Shown here: in pieces, positions 12,886 to 13,216 of the stretch
How positions within the stretch are numbered: the first letter of the stretch is position 1
How the letters are laid out: each line of letters starts with the position of its first letter
Source: an uncultured Desulfovibrionaceae bacterium
GTDB taxonomy: Bacteria; Desulfobacterota; Desulfovibrionia; Desulfovibrionales; Desulfovibrionaceae
Direction: 5' to 3'
NCBI GenBank assembly: GCA_949427775.1
Contig: CASQEL010000020.1
Location: forward strand, 1 to 13,216
DNA length: 13,216 nt
Notes under the pieces: model-generated
What the model saw: only the letters and a program-made list of their open reading frames with translations
Told to the model about the DNA's origin: nothing
Databases searched by the model: none
Position numbers and translations under genes: made by a program

Positions 12886-13216
12886 CTAGGCGGTAGCGCC
12901 GAGCACTTCCAGGGTGGTCTGAGCGATTTGCAGTTCTTCGTTGGTGGGGATGATCAGCACGGGCGTCTTGCTGTCCGCCGTGCTGATGGCTCTGGCTCCG
13001 GGCTTGCGGGCATCGTTTTCCTTACGGTCGAGGTGGATGCCGAAGCCTTCCAGGCCCTCACAGACGGCGGCCCGGACATGCTGGTCGTTTTCGCCGATGC
13101 CCGCTGTAAAGACGATGGCGTCCACACGGCCCAGCAGGAAGAAATAGCCGCCCAGAATTTTTTTGATGCCGTGCACCAGCATGTCGAACGCCAACTGCGC
13201 TTTTTGATCGCCCTTT
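12886..13216 (-). CDS. ackA: Acetate kinase, C-terminal part (cut by window end)
   Basis: Acetate kinase interconverts acetyl phosphate plus ADP and acetate plus ATP, giving substrate-level ATP in fermentation and during organic-acid oxidation. Only the last 110 or so residues are here: GDQKAQLAFDM, HGIKKILGGY, then the nucleotide-site signature FTAGIGENDQHVR, a conserved EGFGIHLD-K-N segment, and the C-terminal IPTNEELQIAQTT. The gene enters from the right edge, so the start, promoter and any pta neighbour are outside. It is convergent with truA. Confidence 0.95.
   Translation of the reverse strand, partial: KGDQKAQLAFDMLVHGIKKILGGYFFLLGRVDAIVFTAGIGENDQHVRAAVCEGLEGFGIHLDRKENDARKPGARAISTADSKTPVLIIPTNEELQIAQTTLEVLGATA

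Noticed and set aside
1..13216. CRISPR array, prophage, toxin-antitoxin, defence or biosynthetic cluster
   Set aside because: No spaced direct repeats, no phage or nuclease-type proteins and no unassigned gene cluster; all sizeable genes belong to known core families.

Overview
The window (about 60% G+C by eye) reads as ordinary, densely packed core genome of a sulfate-reducing Desulfovibrionaceae-type bacterium (Desulfovibrio or a close relative). This assignment is an inference. It rests on the gene order rex next to a split F0-type ATP synthase operon, rplU-rpmA-obgE-proB, and a flagellar fliJ/MotE-like pair, and on protein features. No similarity search was possible.

Left arm (1-5418), all genes on the minus strand. 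In transcription order: rlmD (a TrmA/RumA-family rRNA or tRNA uracil-C5 methyltransferase), then an F0 operon atpZ - atpI-like - atpB (subunit a) - atpE (subunit c), closed by a clear rho-independent terminator. Next comes rex, the NADH/NAD+-sensing repressor, followed 3 nt later by cobS (last step of cobalamin assembly). The F1 genes and subunit b are not in the window. Two same-orientation copies of a roughly 130-150 bp palindrome-rich repeat lie here, one downstream of cobS and one between the atp terminator and the rex promoter.

Centre (5419-5781): a 363-base divergent intergenic region. It holds a second, unrelated MITE-like unit (about 111 bp, near-perfect 15-bp inverted ends, flanked by a 9-bp direct repeat), a further structured stretch ending in a T-run, and a probable rplU promoter.

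Right arm (5782-12805), all on the plus strand: rplU, rpmA, obgE, proB, thiD, fliJ, a MotE/MgtE_N-like flagellar protein and truA. The intergenic gaps carry several hairpins: a terminator after proB, a probable terminator before obgE, and a strong leader hairpin ahead of proB. The 3' part of ackA (acetate kinase, minus strand) runs in convergently from the right edge, with a shared hairpin between it and truA.

Functionally this is housekeeping: translation and ribosome assembly, energy coupling and its redox control, cofactor and proline synthesis, and flagellar export. I see no phage, CRISPR, toxin-antitoxin or defence module, and no clearly novel protein system. The most interesting material is intergenic: the two repeat families, an operator-like palindrome in front of rex, and a candidate structured RNA upstream of rplU.
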